NCBI GenBank assembly: GCA_004348925.1
Contig: RCMX01000001.1
Coordinates: 392,941-456,940, forward strand
Direction of reading: 5' to 3'
Source of the DNA: Actinomycetota bacterium
GTDB taxonomy: Bacteria > Actinomycetota > Coriobacteriia > Anaerosomatales > Anaerosomataceae
Length of the DNA stretch: 64,000 nucleotides
Shown: piece after piece, positions 37,421 to 48,948 of the stretch
Layout: each line of letters starts with the position of its first letter
Numbering within the stretch: the stretch's first letter is position 1
Position numbers and translations under genes: made by a program
The notes under the pieces: generated by a model
The model's input: only the letters and a program-made list of their open reading frames with translations
What the model was told of the DNA's origin: nothing
Databases searched by the model: none

Positions 37421-39991
37421 ATGAAGGGGGAGCCAGGAGGCAGGAGGCAGTGCGAGCGACCCACGCTGCCGCCTGTCGCGTGGCTTGCGGTCGCGGCGTG
37501 GGTCGGCGCGATGTCCGGCGAGCACGTCAGCTGGGGAATCGTGACGGGCGATCCCGCATCGATGCAGGCAGCGATGAGCGCAGTCGCCCTGGTGGCCGCA
37601 CTCTGCTTCCTGGTCCTTCGCCGACGCCGGGTCGGTCGTTTCGATCCGGCCGCCACCGCGGTGGCGCTCGTGCTCGCCGGTGTGATGGTCGGCGGCACGG
37701 CGTCGATGCTGCAGGGGGCTTCCTGGCGATCGCGGACCCGGGGGCTCGCTGACGCCGGTGCGCGCGAGTGGGTCGGCATGGTGACTGCGGATCCGCGTGA
37801 AGGCGCGTTCGGTCCGGGCATTCGCGTGCGCATCACGGAAGGACCGTTCCGCGGCGCCGTGCTCTCAGTGTGGCTGTCGGGCGACGATCCGGTGCCCGAG
37901 TACGGCAGAATCGTCCGGTTCTCGGCGATTCCCAAGCTGCGCGAGCATGATGACGTCGGGAGGCGTGCCGCGCGCGGAGGCGAACATGCCACGGCAAGCG
38001 CGTGGTCCGTGACGGACGTCGGGTGGCCATCCGGTGCGCTCGGACGGCTGTTCGCCTGGCGTGTCGCGGCGGTCGAGCGGCTTCAGGTCGTGCGGGGCGA
38101 TCCCGGCGCGCTGCTTCGTGGGGTCGTGCTTGGAGATCGGCGCTCCTTGAGCGGGAGCGCGGTCGATGAGGACTTCCGGGTGCTGGGACTCTCGCACGTT
38201 GTCGCGGTGTCGGGATCGCATCTCGCCGTTGTGTGCGGGGTGGTTCTCGCCCTTGGCGCGAGGCTACGACTGCCAAGGCGCACGCTTCTGTTCGCAGTCG
38301 TCACCGTCGCGGCCGGCTACACCGCCCTCACCGGCATGGCGCTCTCGGCGGTTCGCTCCGCGGTGATGCTCGTGTTCGGCGCAGCGGGGGAGTGTCTCGG
38401 CATCCGGCGCGACGGCATCGCGGCGCTGTGTGTGGCCGTGGTCGCTCTGACGGTCGCGTCGCCATGGTGTGTGTTCGATGTCGGCCTGGCGCTGTCGGTG
38501 ATCGCGGTCGCGGGACTGCTGCTCTTCGGGGATCTCGGTATCGAGTGGGTCGCTGCGGCGTTCGCGGATCGTCTGCCGAAGGTGACATCGCTGCTCGGCG
38601 CCACGCTCGTCGCACAGGCGTGCACGCTTCCGATCGTGGTCGGCACGTTCGGCATGTTGTCGCTTGCCGCACCGATCGCGAATCTGGTCGTGGTCCCGCC
38701 CGCGGAGATCGCGATCTGCACCGGCCTGGGCGGGGCCGCGCTCGGCGGTCTGTGGCCCGCGGCGGGCTCCGTGGTCATTCGGGTCGCCGGTGGGATCCTC
38801 GCATTCGTCACTCGCTCGGCGTCGCTGCTGGCATCGCTTCCGGGAGCCGCGGTGAGCGTAGGCAGCCCCGGAATCATCGCGATCGTCGGCGGCGCCTGTG
38901 CGGTCGCGTGGCTGTGGGCGCGGTGGCCGCGCCCCGGTTCGGTCGCTGCGGCGCGCGTGTGTCTGGCGGCGGTGCTGTTCGCGAACCTCGCAACCGGGGT
39001 CGGGCCGAGGGGACCGGCGCGTTGCGAGGTCGTCGTGATGGATGTGGGTCAGGGCGATGCCATCCTGGTGCGTGACGGCTCGCACGCGATGCTGGTCGAC
39101 GTCGGTGCGAATGCCGGTGCCTTGCGGCAGGCGCTGGCACGCGCCGGCGTGCGCGCCCTCGACTCGGTGGTCCTGACGCATGATCACGATGATCACATCG
39201 GCGGGTACTCCGGGCTGGCCGGCGTCGTGCGCGTCGGGTGGGTTGGGCTGCCGCAGGCAGCCGGTCCGGAAGGCTTCTCGGCGGTGAGGGCCGCGACGCC
39301 GCGTCTCACGCCGCGCGGCAAGGTTGCCACGACGCCGCTACATGCAGGAGACCGCTGGTTCGTGGGGCGCGCCGAGGTCATAGTGCTGTGGCCGCCTGAG
39401 ACGCCCTCAGAGGCGCTCAAGACCAACGACACGAGTATCGTCCTCGCTGTGCGGTGCGGTGGCTTCTCGTGCGTCCTGACAGGAGATGCCGAGGAGGCCG
39501 CGCAGAGCGGCATGCTCGAGCTTGGTGGCATGCTGAGGACCGACGTCCTCAAGGTGCCGCACCACGGCAGCCGGAACGGCCTGACTGCCGATGGGCTTGC
39601 CGCATGGCATCCCCGCGACGCGATCGTGAGCGTTGGCGCCGGAAACGACTTCGGGCATCCCTCGCCCGAGACGATCGAGCTGTTGGGGCGCGCGGGCGTT
39701 CGCATATGGCGGACGGACCAGTGCGGTGACGTGCGCATCGAAGTGACCGGGAACGGCTACCGTGTGGAACCGGCGAGGCGTGTCGGAGCGCGCCGCGCCT
39801 GTGCGACAATAGGGCTGTCCCAGTACGCACGATTCGGTCCTTCGCTTCAACCGCCGTTCCATACTAAGGAGCACGATGGCCGCTTCGAATCTCGAAGCAC
39901 TTCTGCCGGTCTACCTGATCTTCGGCAAAGAAGAGCTGTTGCTCGAGCGCGCCCTCCGCCGCCTTCGCGACATGGTCGCAGCGGAGGGTGA
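37421..39991 (+). CDS. comEC: Competence protein ComEC/Rec2 (DNA channel)
   Basis: Integral membrane channel for single-stranded DNA uptake, 856 aa. It has an N-terminal DUF4131-like region, a Competence domain of membrane helices (about 230-500, including GLSHVVAVSGSHLAVV), and a C-terminal metallo-beta-lactamase-like domain with MDVGQGDAILV, the metal-site motif THDHDDHIGG (HxHxDH) and LKVPHHGSRNG. Typical ComEC ends near the residues VEPAR; here the frame runs about 70 residues further and overlaps holA by 116 bp. ATG 37421 lacks a good ribosome binding site and is probably coupled to comEA. Confidence 0.92.
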   Translation: MKGEPGGRRQCERPTLPPVAWLAVAAWVGAMSGEHVSWGIVTGDPASMQAAMSAVALVAALCFLVLRRRRVGRFDPAATAVALVLAGVMVGGTASMLQGASWRSRTRGLADAGAREWVGMVTADPREGAFGPGIRVRITEGPFRGAVLSVWLSGDDPVPEYGRIVRFSAIPKLREHDDVGRRAARGGEHATASAWSVTDVGWPSGALGRLFAWRVAAVERLQVVRGDPGALLRGVVLGDRRSLSGSAVDEDFRVLGLSHVVAVSGSHLAVVCGVVLALGARLRLPRRTLLFAVVTVAAGYTALTGMALSAVRSAVMLVFGAAGECLGIRRDGIAALCVAVVALTVASPWCVFDVGLALSVIAVAGLLLFGDLGIEWVAAAFADRLPKVTSLLGATLVAQACTLPIVVGTFGMLSLAAPIANLVVVPPAEIAICTGLGGAALGGLWPAAGSVVIRVAGGILAFVTRSASLLASLPGAAVSVGSPGIIAIVGGACAVAWLWARWPRPGSVAAARVCLAAVLFANLATGVGPRGPARCEVVVMDVGQGDAILVRDGSHAMLVDVGANAGALRQALARAGVRALDSVVLTHDHDDHIGGYSGLAGVVRVGWVGLPQAAGPEGFSAVRAATPRLTPRGKVATTPLHAGDRWFVGRAEVIVLWPPETPSEALKTNDTSIVLAVRCGGFSCVLTGDAEEAAQSGMLELGGMLRTDVLKVPHHGSRNGLTADGLAAWHPRDAIVSVGAGNDFGHPSPETIELLGRAGVRIWRTDQCGDVRIEVTGNGYRVEPARRVGARRACATIGLSQYARFGPSLQPPFHTKEHDGRFESRSTSAGLPDLRQRRAVARARPPPPSRHGRSGG

Positions 39992-40877
39992 CCCCGATTT
40001 CGACTTCGATACTTTCAGCGGAGAGAACGCGAAGGCCGACGACGTGATCGCGGCGGCCAACACGCTGCCCTTCATCGCACCCAAGCGGCTGATCGTCGTG
40101 CGAGATGCCGACAAGATGTCGGCCGAGGAACTCGGCTTGCTTGCCGAGTACGCCAAGAACCCGTCGCCGGTCGCCACGCTCGTGCTGGCCGCGTCTTCGA
40201 TCGCCCGGAACACGCGAATCTACAAGGCCGTCGATGCGCTCGGGGGGGTCTCGGAATACGCGGCGCCGAAGAAGTCCGAACTCCCGGGTTGGGTCTCCAA
40301 GCTCTTCCTCGCGAAGGGTCGCACCATCACTCGTGACGGCGCTGAGACGCTCGTCCGTGCTGTCGGCAAAGACCTGCGCAGACTCGATAGCGAGGCCGAC
40401 AAGGTCATCGCGTACGCCGGCGAGAAGCAGCAGCTTGAGCGCGCAGATGTGGAGGCGGTCGTCGTGCAGTCGGCGCCGACCTCGATCTTCGAGTTCCTCG
40501 ATGCCCTTGGAGCGCGTGAGGCCGCATCGGCGCTCGCGCTGCTCGGCGACCTCATCGACAGCGGTGAGAGCTTGCCGGGGATCCAGGCGATGTCGCTCAG
40601 GCACCTGCGTTCGCTCATCGGGATCGTGTCACTGCGCGATCGTGGCATGAGTAGCGGCGAGGCCGCGCGCGCCCTCAAGCTCGCCGACTGGCAGTACCGG
40701 AACCTTGCGCGCCAGGCGGAGCGCTTTCGCGCGGAGGAGCTGATCGAGGCGCTCCGTGGTGCTGCGGAAGGGGACGCCAAAATGAAAACGAGCCAGGGAG
40801 ATCCCCGGCTCGTGTTCGAACGCTGGGTGGTGTCCGTGTGCGACCGTAGCGGTCACTCCGTCACCGGAAGAGCCTAG
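39876..40877 (+). CDS. holA: DNA polymerase III delta subunit
   Basis: Clamp-loader subunit that opens the beta sliding clamp, 333 aa. The N-terminal motif [20 protein letters not shown], followed by [24 protein letters not shown] and [12 protein letters not shown], is typical of HolA. It commonly follows comEC and precedes a divergent or convergent rpsT. ATG 39876 is preceded by AAGGAG. Its stop codon overlaps that of the convergent rpsT. Confidence 0.93.
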   Translation: MAASNLEALLPVYLIFGKEELLLERALRRLRDMVAAEGDPDFDFDTFSGENAKADDVIAAANTLPFIAPKRLIVVRDADKMSAEELGLLAEYAKNPSPVATLVLAASSIARNTRIYKAVDALGGVSEYAAPKKSELPGWVSKLFLAKGRTITRDGAETLVRAVGKDLRRLDSEADKVIAYAGEKQQLERADVEAVVVQSAPTSIFEFLDALGAREAASALALLGDLIDSGESLPGIQAMSLRHLRSLIGIVSLRDRGMSSGEAARALKLADWQYRNLARQAERFRAEELIEALRGAAEGDAKMKTSQGDPRLVFERWVVSVCDRSGHSVTGRA

Positions 40878-41140
40878 CCCTCGAGCGAGCTGGCCTTCTT
40901 GAGCACGCCGGACTTGCGGTTGGCGGCCTGGTTCTTGTGGATGATGCCCTTGCTGGCAGCCACGTCGAGCGCCTTGCTCGCCTTGTTGGCAGCCTCAACG
41001 GCCGCAGCCTTGTCGCCTGCGTCGACGGCCTCGTTGACGCGCTTGACAGCGGTCTTGAGAGCCGACTTCTCGGCCTTGTTGCGGATGCGCGCCTTCTCGT
41101 TGGTCAGCACGCGCTTCTTCTGGCTCTTGATATTCGCCAC
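40874..41140 (-). CDS. rpsT: 30S ribosomal protein S20
   Basis: Small-subunit ribosomal protein of 88 aa, full length, Lys/Ala-rich and helical ([20 protein letters not shown]...[15 protein letters not shown]). The start is GTG at 41140-41138, with GGAGGGACC before it. Its last four bases overlap the end of holA on the opposite strand (CTAG). It has its own promoter upstream. Confidence 0.97.
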   Translation of the reverse strand: MANIKSQKKRVLTNEKARIRNKAEKSALKTAVKRVNEAVDAGDKAAAVEAANKASKALDVAASKGIIHKNQAANRKSGVLKKASSLEG

Positions 41141-41202
41141 GTTCTCAGGTCCCTCCAGATTCGGATGATGCCCGTCGCAGTGGGGTGCAGACGAACCCTG
41201 AG

Positions 41203-41232
41203 ATACTAACACACGGCATCGGGCGTCGCCAA
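41203..41232 (-). promoter_or_regulatory. Promoter of rpsT
   Basis: On the minus strand TTGGCG (41232-41227) and TAGTAT (41208-41203) are 18 bp apart, giving a 50-60 nt leader before the S20 GTG. The leader also contains inverted-repeat-like sequence (CTCAGGGTTCGTCTGC), but no defined riboswitch. Confidence 0.65.
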
Positions 41233-41278
41233 CACTCTTCGGTAAGATGGGGCACCGCAGCCTCGCCGGTTCACCGGA

Positions 41279-42448
41279 TTACCTACCGGGATGCTTGAAT
41301 TCCGCCGCTCCGAGGACGGGTTGCGCCTTGAGCTGGAGCTCGCTCCACTCTGTGGTCGGGTCGGAATCGTAGGTGATGCCGCAGCCGGTTCCCCATTGCG
41401 CGCGGTCGGGCGATGTCCACTCCAGCGTTCGTATCAAGACCGAGGCATCGATGTGACCGTGGATGGCGACGATCAACGTGCCGCAGTACGCTCCGCGGGG
41501 GGATGGCTCCAGCTCGTCGGCGATGCGCATAGCCGCGAGCTTCGGCGCTCCCGTGATCGAGCCGCATGGGAAGATCGATGCGAGTACCTCTGCGAGCGAA
41601 GCACCGCCGCGCACGACGCCGTGTACGCCTGAGACGAGCTGGTGGCAGTAGGGTGTTGTCTCGACGTGCATGAACGGATGCACCCTGACGGTTCCCGGAG
41701 CCGAGATGCGGCCGATATCGTTGCGGATGAGGTCCACGACCATGAGGTGCTCCGCCAGCTCCTTCGGGTCTGCGCTCAGCGCTCGTTTGCCTGCAACGTC
41801 GGCAGAGCCGTCGGTTTCGCGAGGTCGGGTCCCCTTGATCGGGCGGATGTCGATCCTTCGTTCACCCTGTAGGGTGCGTATACGAAAGAACCGTTCAGGA
41901 GAAACGGAAGCTATGGTCGGCAGCTGTGCATCGAGCGAGCCGAAGAATGCCGACATCTTTCCTCTGGCACGTTGGTGCAACTCCAGGAACGAGTCCCAAG
42001 GGCTCGTGACAGGGGTGCCGGTGATGCGGCCCGTCAGATTCAGCACGTACACATCACCGCGAGCGATCCGATCACGCGTCTTATCCACGGCAGCCGAGTA
42101 GGATGCCCCACTGAAGTCGCACTGCACCTCTGCGAGCAGGGACCCGCGCCGACGCGAATCGATTTCCGGCGTGAGGTCCGGCACCGAGTACGATGTGTAG
42201 TGGGCAACGAACGCATCGCCCTCGTACATGATGAGCGCCGCAGTCAGACCGTCCCCACTGAATCGGAACGTGGCATCGAGCTGCTCGGCAGCATCCGTCA
42301 TCGTGCAGCGGCAAAGACCTCCGGCCGGGCTGTGCGCCGTGATCGTTCGACCGTCGAACCAGCCGTCCGACGCCGCCGGGGCGAGCACCAGAAAGTGCTC
42401 GTTGCGAGACACCGCAGGAGGGTGGAGCGAGAAGGGGAATTCGGCCAC
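41279..42448 (-). CDS. pabB: Aminodeoxychorismate synthase component I (PabB)
   Basis: Chorismate-binding enzyme of 389 aa for folate biosynthesis, aminating chorismate to aminodeoxychorismate. The catalytic domain (about residues 115-380) contains the PIKGTRPR motif; its lysine distinguishes PabB from anthranilate synthase (PIAGT). It also has [10 protein letters not shown] and [17 protein letters not shown]. The N-terminal domain is short compared with the usual 450 aa. An in-frame TAG lies shortly upstream, so GTG 42448 is the first start; GGAGGAG precedes it. No pabA or pabC adjoins it. Confidence 0.88.
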   Translation of the reverse strand: MAEFPFSLHPPAVSRNEHFLVLAPAASDGWFDGRTITAHSPAGGLCRCTMTDAAEQLDATFRFSGDGLTAALIMYEGDAFVAHYTSYSVPDLTPEIDSRRRGSLLAEVQCDFSGASYSAAVDKTRDRIARGDVYVLNLTGRITGTPVTSPWDSFLELHQRARGKMSAFFGSLDAQLPTIASVSPERFFRIRTLQGERRIDIRPIKGTRPRETDGSADVAGKRALSADPKELAEHLMVVDLIRNDIGRISAPGTVRVHPFMHVETTPYCHQLVSGVHGVVRGGASLAEVLASIFPCGSITGAPKLAAMRIADELEPSPRGAYCGTLIVAIHGHIDASVLIRTLEWTSPDRAQWGTGCGITYDSDPTTEWSELQLKAQPVLGAAEFKHPGR

Positions 42449-42527
42449 GCGGCAGCGCTCCTCCGGGAGATGCCGCTGGGTGCCGTGTGGCTAGACATGC
42501 GGGCGCCACCTATCGTAGCGCACGTCC

Positions 42528-42558
42528 TTCGACATGCGAACCCGCTCCCTGCTATCCT
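42528..42558 (+). promoter_or_regulatory. Possible lepA promoter giving a near-leaderless transcript
   Basis: TTCGAC (42528-42533) and TATCCT (42553-42558) are 19 bp apart. Transcription would start around 42565, only a few bases before the lepA ATG, and no ribosome binding site precedes that ATG. The spacing is longer than ideal. Confidence 0.35.
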
Positions 42559-42567
42559 TACGCTCCG

Positions 42568-44362
<1,795 letters not shown>

Positions 44363-44370
<8 letters not shown>

Positions 44371-45544
44371 CCCCGGCGACATCCCGACGCTGCCCGAGCA
44401 TCTCTACGTGCACGTTCCGTTGTGCCGCACCAAGTGCGCGTACTGCGACTTCTTCTCGCTGTCCCGGTCGGATCTTCCGCTCTCTGTGGACGCGCTGACG
44501 AGCGCGCTCGTGAACCAGGCGTGCGCCTGGGGTGAGCGGGGCCTCTCCATGAGGCCGCTGCAGACGCTCTACGTTGGTGGTGGCACGCCATCGATGCTCG
44601 GCGCGGCGCTCGCCGGACTTGTGGACGCAATCGGCACCCACATCGGCTTCGCGACCGGCGCGGAGATCACCGTGGAGGCGAATCCCGACTCGATCGACGA
44701 CCAGCTTGTCTCGCTGCTTGCCGAGGCGGGCGTCACCCGCGTGAGCCTCGGCGTACAGAGCTTCCACGATGACGTGCTCCACACGCTCGGACGCGCGCAC
44801 GACGCGACCCGCGCCATCGCGGCAGCGCGTTCGGTGCGCGCGTGGAACCTCGACCTCTCGGTCGACCTGATGTGCGGCATCCCGGGTCAGAGCATGGGTT
44901 CGTGGCTCGCAAGCGTGGAGTACGCGATCGCCACCGGCGCCGGGCACGTCTCGGTGTACCCGCTTTCGCTCGAGTCGGGGACGCCCCTTGCCGCCGAGAT
45001 GCTCCTCGGGCGTTTCGCCGAGCCGGACCCCGACGTTGCCGCCGACATGATGATCGCCGCGAACGAGGTGCTGGCCCGCGAAGGCTTCGAACGCTACGAG
45101 GTTGCGAACTATGCGAAGCCCGGCGCGCAGTCGCGCCACAACACCGCGTACTGGACGGGGCACGAGTATCTCGGCGTGGGTCCGGGTGCGCACGGGATGC
45201 TAACAACCGCTACCGCTCGCGCTGCAGGCTTCATCGTCCCGGAAGACGCCGCTCGCGTGCGCTACGCGATCGCGTGCGATCTGCAGACGGGTCTTCAGCC
45301 GGCGCCGCGGGCCGATATCGAGACGCTCACTGCCGGGGAGGCCGCGCGCGAGGACGTCATGCTCGGACTGCGTCTCACGACCGGCGTTGACGTCGCGCTC
45401 GTCGAGCGCGCGGGCGTAGCGGGCCTGCTTGGACGCCTGGCGGGAACGGGGCTCGTGGAACGAAGCGACGACCGCTGGCGGCTCACCGAGGGCGGCTGGC
45501 TGCTCGGCAACGAGGTGTTCGGCGACGTGTGGGCGGGGGAGTAG
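44363..45544 (+). CDS. hemW: Radical SAM heme chaperone HemW
   Basis: Member of the HemW/HemN-like radical SAM family, 393 aa. The cluster motif [10 protein letters not shown] is CxxxCxxCxF, which marks HemW rather than the oxygen-independent coproporphyrinogen oxidase HemN (CxC). [12 protein letters not shown] and GVSVQSFHD-like [10 protein letters not shown] follow. HemW binds heme and is thought to deliver it to respiratory enzymes, which suits a cell with multiheme cytochromes. It overlaps lepA by 8 bp and converges on the cytochrome gene 9 bp downstream. Confidence 0.92.
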
Positions 45545-45553
45545 GCGCGAACC

Positions 45554-46663
45554 CTACGGCAGCTGCGATGTGGGATGGCAGTTGAGGCAGAGGTCGTCGT
45601 TGAAGCTTGAGACCGTCGCCTCGACGAGCATGCGGTAGTTGCTGGTCTCGTGGGGGAAGTTCTGGAATCGCGGATTGCTCGACGTCTCGACACCGTCCGG
45701 CATCGTCACGAGGAACGGTGTGACGAGCGCGGTGTTGCCGATCGTCGAGAGGGAGCCCACGCTACGGGCGTCCTCGTGACACTGCTGGCAGATCGGTGCG
45801 TGTCCTGCCTGCTGCGGTGTTCTCGGATACGGCATCAGGTACCCCTGGTTCGAGAACCCGAGCGTCTGGTTCGCAACCGTCGTCCCGGTCCATGCGCCGC
45901 TCACATCGAGGCGCGCGACCCGGTTGTAGACGAACGGCGTGGCGGTGGTAGCCTTCGAATCCGCGGGGTGGTTGTGGACGGTGCTGAGCGCCGAGGAGCG
46001 GCCCTGATGGCACGCCAGGCACCAGTCCGAGCCGTACTCGGCAGTCGCGGTCGCGGTGTTGCCGGGACGCTGCTTGAGCAGTCGGTTCTTCACAAGCGGG
46101 AGACGCGTCGTGGAGTTGGCAATGCGGTAGCGGTCGCCCTGAAAAGCGGCGACGACCGTGGACCCGTGCGGTGAGTGGCAGTCGGTGCACGTGAGTGTTC
46201 CTCCGGTGCCGGCGAACGACATGGTCGCGGAGCCGCCACTCTCGGCGTCGCCGCCCGGAACGACGGTCGTCGCCTCCACGGAATGGTCGCCGGCGACCTG
46301 GAGTCCGCGAGCGACGATGGTCCCGTAGACGCCACGCCCACCGGTTCCGTCGTGGCATGACTCGCATGAGGCCTGGATGGTCGCGCCCTGGAGCAGCAGC
46401 TGGCCGCCGGCAGGGGCGCGGTGCACGGTGTGGCAGCCTTTGCACTTGTAGGTCGTGGTCGTGTAGCCGCCATGCACGCCGATCGCGGTGGGGCCGTGGA
46501 AGATCGCGTACCCGAACGGGTTGTGACAACGACCGCAGTTCTCCTCGGTGGAGGCGGGGATGGTCGAGGTGGATTCGTCGTATCCGTAAGCAAGGGCAGC
46601 GCCCGAGAACAGGATTGCCACCCCGACTGCGAACACGCAGGCGCTCCGCGCGAACCGGTTCAT
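45554..46663 (-). CDS. Secreted seven-heme c-type cytochrome
   Basis: Exported protein of 369 aa. The signal peptide reads roughly MNRFARSACVFAVGVAILF followed by SGAALA. Seven CxxCH motifs are present: CGRCH, CKGCH, CESCH, CTDCH, CLACH, CQQCH and CLNCH. CTDCHSPHG and CKGCHTVH match the doubled-CXXCH style of the giant cytochrome. Extra histidines could be distal heme ligands. No C-terminal anchor is seen. The ATG at 46663 is preceded by AGGGGGA. A 17-bp-spaced promoter lies upstream. The role is inferred to be electron transfer outside the cytoplasmic membrane. Confidence 0.9.
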   Translation of the reverse strand: MNRFARSACVFAVGVAILFSGAALAYGYDESTSTIPASTEENCGRCHNPFGYAIFHGPTAIGVHGGYTTTTYKCKGCHTVHRAPAGGQLLLQGATIQASCESCHDGTGGRGVYGTIVARGLQVAGDHSVEATTVVPGGDAESGGSATMSFAGTGGTLTCTDCHSPHGSTVVAAFQGDRYRIANSTTRLPLVKNRLLKQRPGNTATATAEYGSDWCLACHQGRSSALSTVHNHPADSKATTATPFVYNRVARLDVSGAWTGTTVANQTLGFSNQGYLMPYPRTPQQAGHAPICQQCHEDARSVGSLSTIGNTALVTPFLVTMPDGVETSSNPRFQNFPHETSNYRMLVEATVSSFNDDLCLNCHPTSQLP

Positions 46664-46706
46664 TCGTCCCCCTGAGACAATCTTGCTTAAGTATGTGCGC
46701 GTCTGC

Positions 46707-46735
46707 AGTATCGCAAGGAGAACGGATGAGCGCAA
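46707..46735 (-). promoter_or_regulatory. Promoter of the seven-heme cytochrome gene
   Basis: On the minus strand TTGCGC (46735-46730) and GATACT (46712-46707) are separated by 17 bp, predicting a leader of about 40 nt. Confidence 0.6.
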
Positions 46736-46767
46736 TCCCCAGAGCGGCGCGGGCGTGATACCATTCT

Positions 46768-46794
46768 TTGGCACTCTCATTACGTGAGTGCCAA
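46768..46794 (+). promoter_or_regulatory. hrcA: CIRCE operator (HrcA binding site)
   Basis: A perfect inverted repeat TTGGCACTC-N9-GAGTGCCAA (46768-46776 and 46786-46794). It is the CIRCE element (consensus TTAGCACTC-N9-GAGTGCTAA) with symmetrical changes in both arms. It lies 16 bp before hrcA, so HrcA should repress its own operon, with release on heat shock. Confidence 0.95.
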
Positions 46795-46809
46795 CACGGG
46801 AGCAAGAAG

Positions 46810-47832
46810 ATGCTGAACGATCGCAGGCGCGCCATTTTGGCCGCGCTCGTCGACGAATATGTGAGCACCACCCAGCCGGTCGGCTCCAAGGTCCTTGTGG
46901 AGCGGCATCGTCTCGGCTGCTCTCCGGCAACTGTTCGCTCGGAGCTGGCAGCACTCGAAGAGAGCGGCTTCGTGCGCTCACCGCACGTCTCGGCAGGGCG
47001 CGTGCCCACCGACAGCGGCTATCGCGCGTTCGTCGACGACGTCCACGAACGCATCGGCGCCCTCGGCCTCTCCTCCGAGGAGGTCGGTAGCATCCACACC
47101 GCGTACGACGCGCTCGAGCACGAGATGGCGGACGTCATGCGTGAGACCTCCGTCTTGCTGTCGCGCTTCACCAACTACGTCGCCGTGGTGGCGGCTCCCG
47201 CGCTCAGACGCGCCCGGATCCGTCGCGTCTCGGTCGTCCCGCTTGCCGAGCGGCGTGCGCTCGTCGTGGTCGTGACGGATTCGGGGCAGGTCGCGAATCG
47301 TACGCTCGACTTGCAGGTCTCGGCCACCGACACGATGCTCGCCGAGGTGGAGCGGTACCTGACCGCGATCCTCGAGGACAAGGTCGGCGACCAGGTTCTC
47401 GGTATCCGGGACGACGCGTCGGTGGCAAGTGACGCCTTCGCGCGCGTCACGCTGCAGGTGCTCGACGAGGTCGTCGACTGCCTCAAGGAAGCCGATGAGG
47501 ACCGCGTGGTGACGGGCGGTGTGGCCGCGCTGCTCTCGCAGCCCGAACTCGCGGACCCCGGTGTCGCCCGGCCGCTTGTCGCGCTTCTGGAAGACGGCCT
47601 CACGATGCTGAAGGTCCTCTCGGATGTGATGCAGTCCGGTGGCCTGGCGGTGCGCATCGGCCACGAGAACCCGGTCGACGCACTCGGCTCGATGAGCTTC
47701 GTTGCCAGCCCGTACGGCACCGCGGACAGAACCGGTGTCATCGGCGTGATCGGCCCCACCCGCATGGACTATCCTCGCGCGATCACCACGGTGAAGACCG
47801 TGGCCGATTCGCTCACTGACGTGCTCGGATAA
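46810..47832 (+). CDS. hrcA: Heat-inducible transcription repressor HrcA
   Basis: Repressor of class I heat-shock genes, 340 aa. The N-terminal winged-helix region (LNDRRRAILAALVDEYV, GCSPATVRSELAALEESGF) is followed by the dimerisation/GAF-like domain, with IGHENP and the C-terminal GPTRMDYPRAITTVKTV. ATG 46810 has GGGAG upstream. It is preceded by CIRCE and followed by dnaJ; grpE and dnaK are not in this cluster. Confidence 0.96.
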   Translation: MLNDRRRAILAALVDEYVSTTQPVGSKVLVERHRLGCSPATVRSELAALEESGFVRSPHVSAGRVPTDSGYRAFVDDVHERIGALGLSSEEVGSIHTAYDALEHEMADVMRETSVLLSRFTNYVAVVAAPALRRARIRRVSVVPLAERRALVVVVTDSGQVANRTLDLQVSATDTMLAEVERYLTAILEDKVGDQVLGIRDDASVASDAFARVTLQVLDEVVDCLKEADEDRVVTGGVAALLSQPELADPGVARPLVALLEDGLTMLKVLSDVMQSGGLAVRIGHENPVDALGSMSFVASPYGTADRTGVIGVIGPTRMDYPRAITTVKTVADSLTDVLG

Positions 47833-47844
47833 GTAAGGAGAACC

Positions 47845-48948
47845 GTGGCTTCCACCGACTACTACGAGGTCCTTGGCGTCTCGCGCGACGCTTCGGCCGA
47901 AGAAATCAAGAAGGCGTTTCGGATCAAGGCCCGTGAGACGCATCCCGATGTCTCCGACGGCGAGCATGCCGAGGAGGAATTCAAGCGCATCAACGAAGCG
48001 TACGAGGTGCTCTCTGACGACCAGAAGCGCTCGATGTACGACCAGTACGGCACCGCCGACCCGCGGCAGGCCGGCTACGGTGACGCGGGAGACGTATTCG
48101 GCGGCTTTGAGGATATCTTCTCGGTGTTCATGGGTGGCATGGGCGGCATGGGCCAGCAGCGTGTGCGGCTTGAGGGACGCGACATGCGCGGGCAGACCGT
48201 GATCACGCTCCAGGAAGCGGCGACCGGCGTCGAGAAGGACGTGCCGCTCAATCGCGTGGGGCCGTGCGGCACCTGCAATGCGAGCGGTGCTGCGCCCGGC
48301 GGAAGCGTCAAGACGTGCCCGGAGTGCAACGGGGCCGGTCAGCGCCGCACGCAGCGCCGGACGATCCTCGGCGTGATGGAATCGGTTGCGCCGTGCGAGC
48401 GATGCGCGGCTACCGGCAAGATCGTGGAGCCGCCGTGTCCCACGTGTGGCGGCGAAGGACGGACGCGTGTCTCGGAAACGGTGCGCGTGTCGATTCCCGC
48501 GGGTATCACCGACGGTGCGACCATGCGTGTCCCGGGCAAGGGCGAGGCCGGCGTGCGCGGCGCGCAGTCGGGCGACTTGCTGCTGACGGTTCGCATCGCG
48601 CCGCACGAGTTCCTCCATCGCGAGGGCGACGACCTGCACGCGATGGCGGCCATAAACATCGCGCAGGCAGCGCTTGGCGGCACCATCAACGTACCGGGTC
48701 TCTTCGGTGACCAGGCGGTCGAGTTCGGCGCCGGCGTCCAGAGCGGCGACACCGTGCGCGTCCGCTCAAGCGGCATGCCGAGGATGCGTGGCGGCGTCGG
48801 CGACCTCATCGTGCACCTGCGGGTGGACGTCCCGAAGAAGCTCAACAAGAAGCAGCGCGAGCTGTTGCGCGAACTCGGCGAATCGCTCGGCACGGGCAAG
48901 GGCGGGCCGACGAAGCTCGAGCGCCTCAAGGACTGGCTCGGCGCGTAG
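47845..48948 (+). CDS. dnaJ: Chaperone protein DnaJ
   Basis: Hsp40 co-chaperone of DnaK, 367 aa. The J domain has the HPD tripeptide in ARETHPDVS and is followed by a short Gly/Phe and Gly/Met region ([16 protein letters not shown]). The zinc-finger region has four CxxC motifs (CGTC, CPEC, CERC, CPTC), then the substrate-binding C-terminal domains. GTG 47845 follows AAGGAG. Co-transcribed with hrcA under CIRCE control. Confidence 0.96.
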   Translation: MASTDYYEVLGVSRDASAEEIKKAFRIKARETHPDVSDGEHAEEEFKRINEAYEVLSDDQKRSMYDQYGTADPRQAGYGDAGDVFGGFEDIFSVFMGGMGGMGQQRVRLEGRDMRGQTVITLQEAATGVEKDVPLNRVGPCGTCNASGAAPGGSVKTCPECNGAGQRRTQRRTILGVMESVAPCERCAATGKIVEPPCPTCGGEGRTRVSETVRVSIPAGITDGATMRVPGKGEAGVRGAQSGDLLLTVRIAPHEFLHREGDDLHAMAAINIAQAALGGTINVPGLFGDQAVEFGAGVQSGDTVRVRSSGMPRMRGGVGDLIVHLRVDVPKKLNKKQRELLRELGESLGTGKGGPTKLERLKDWLGA

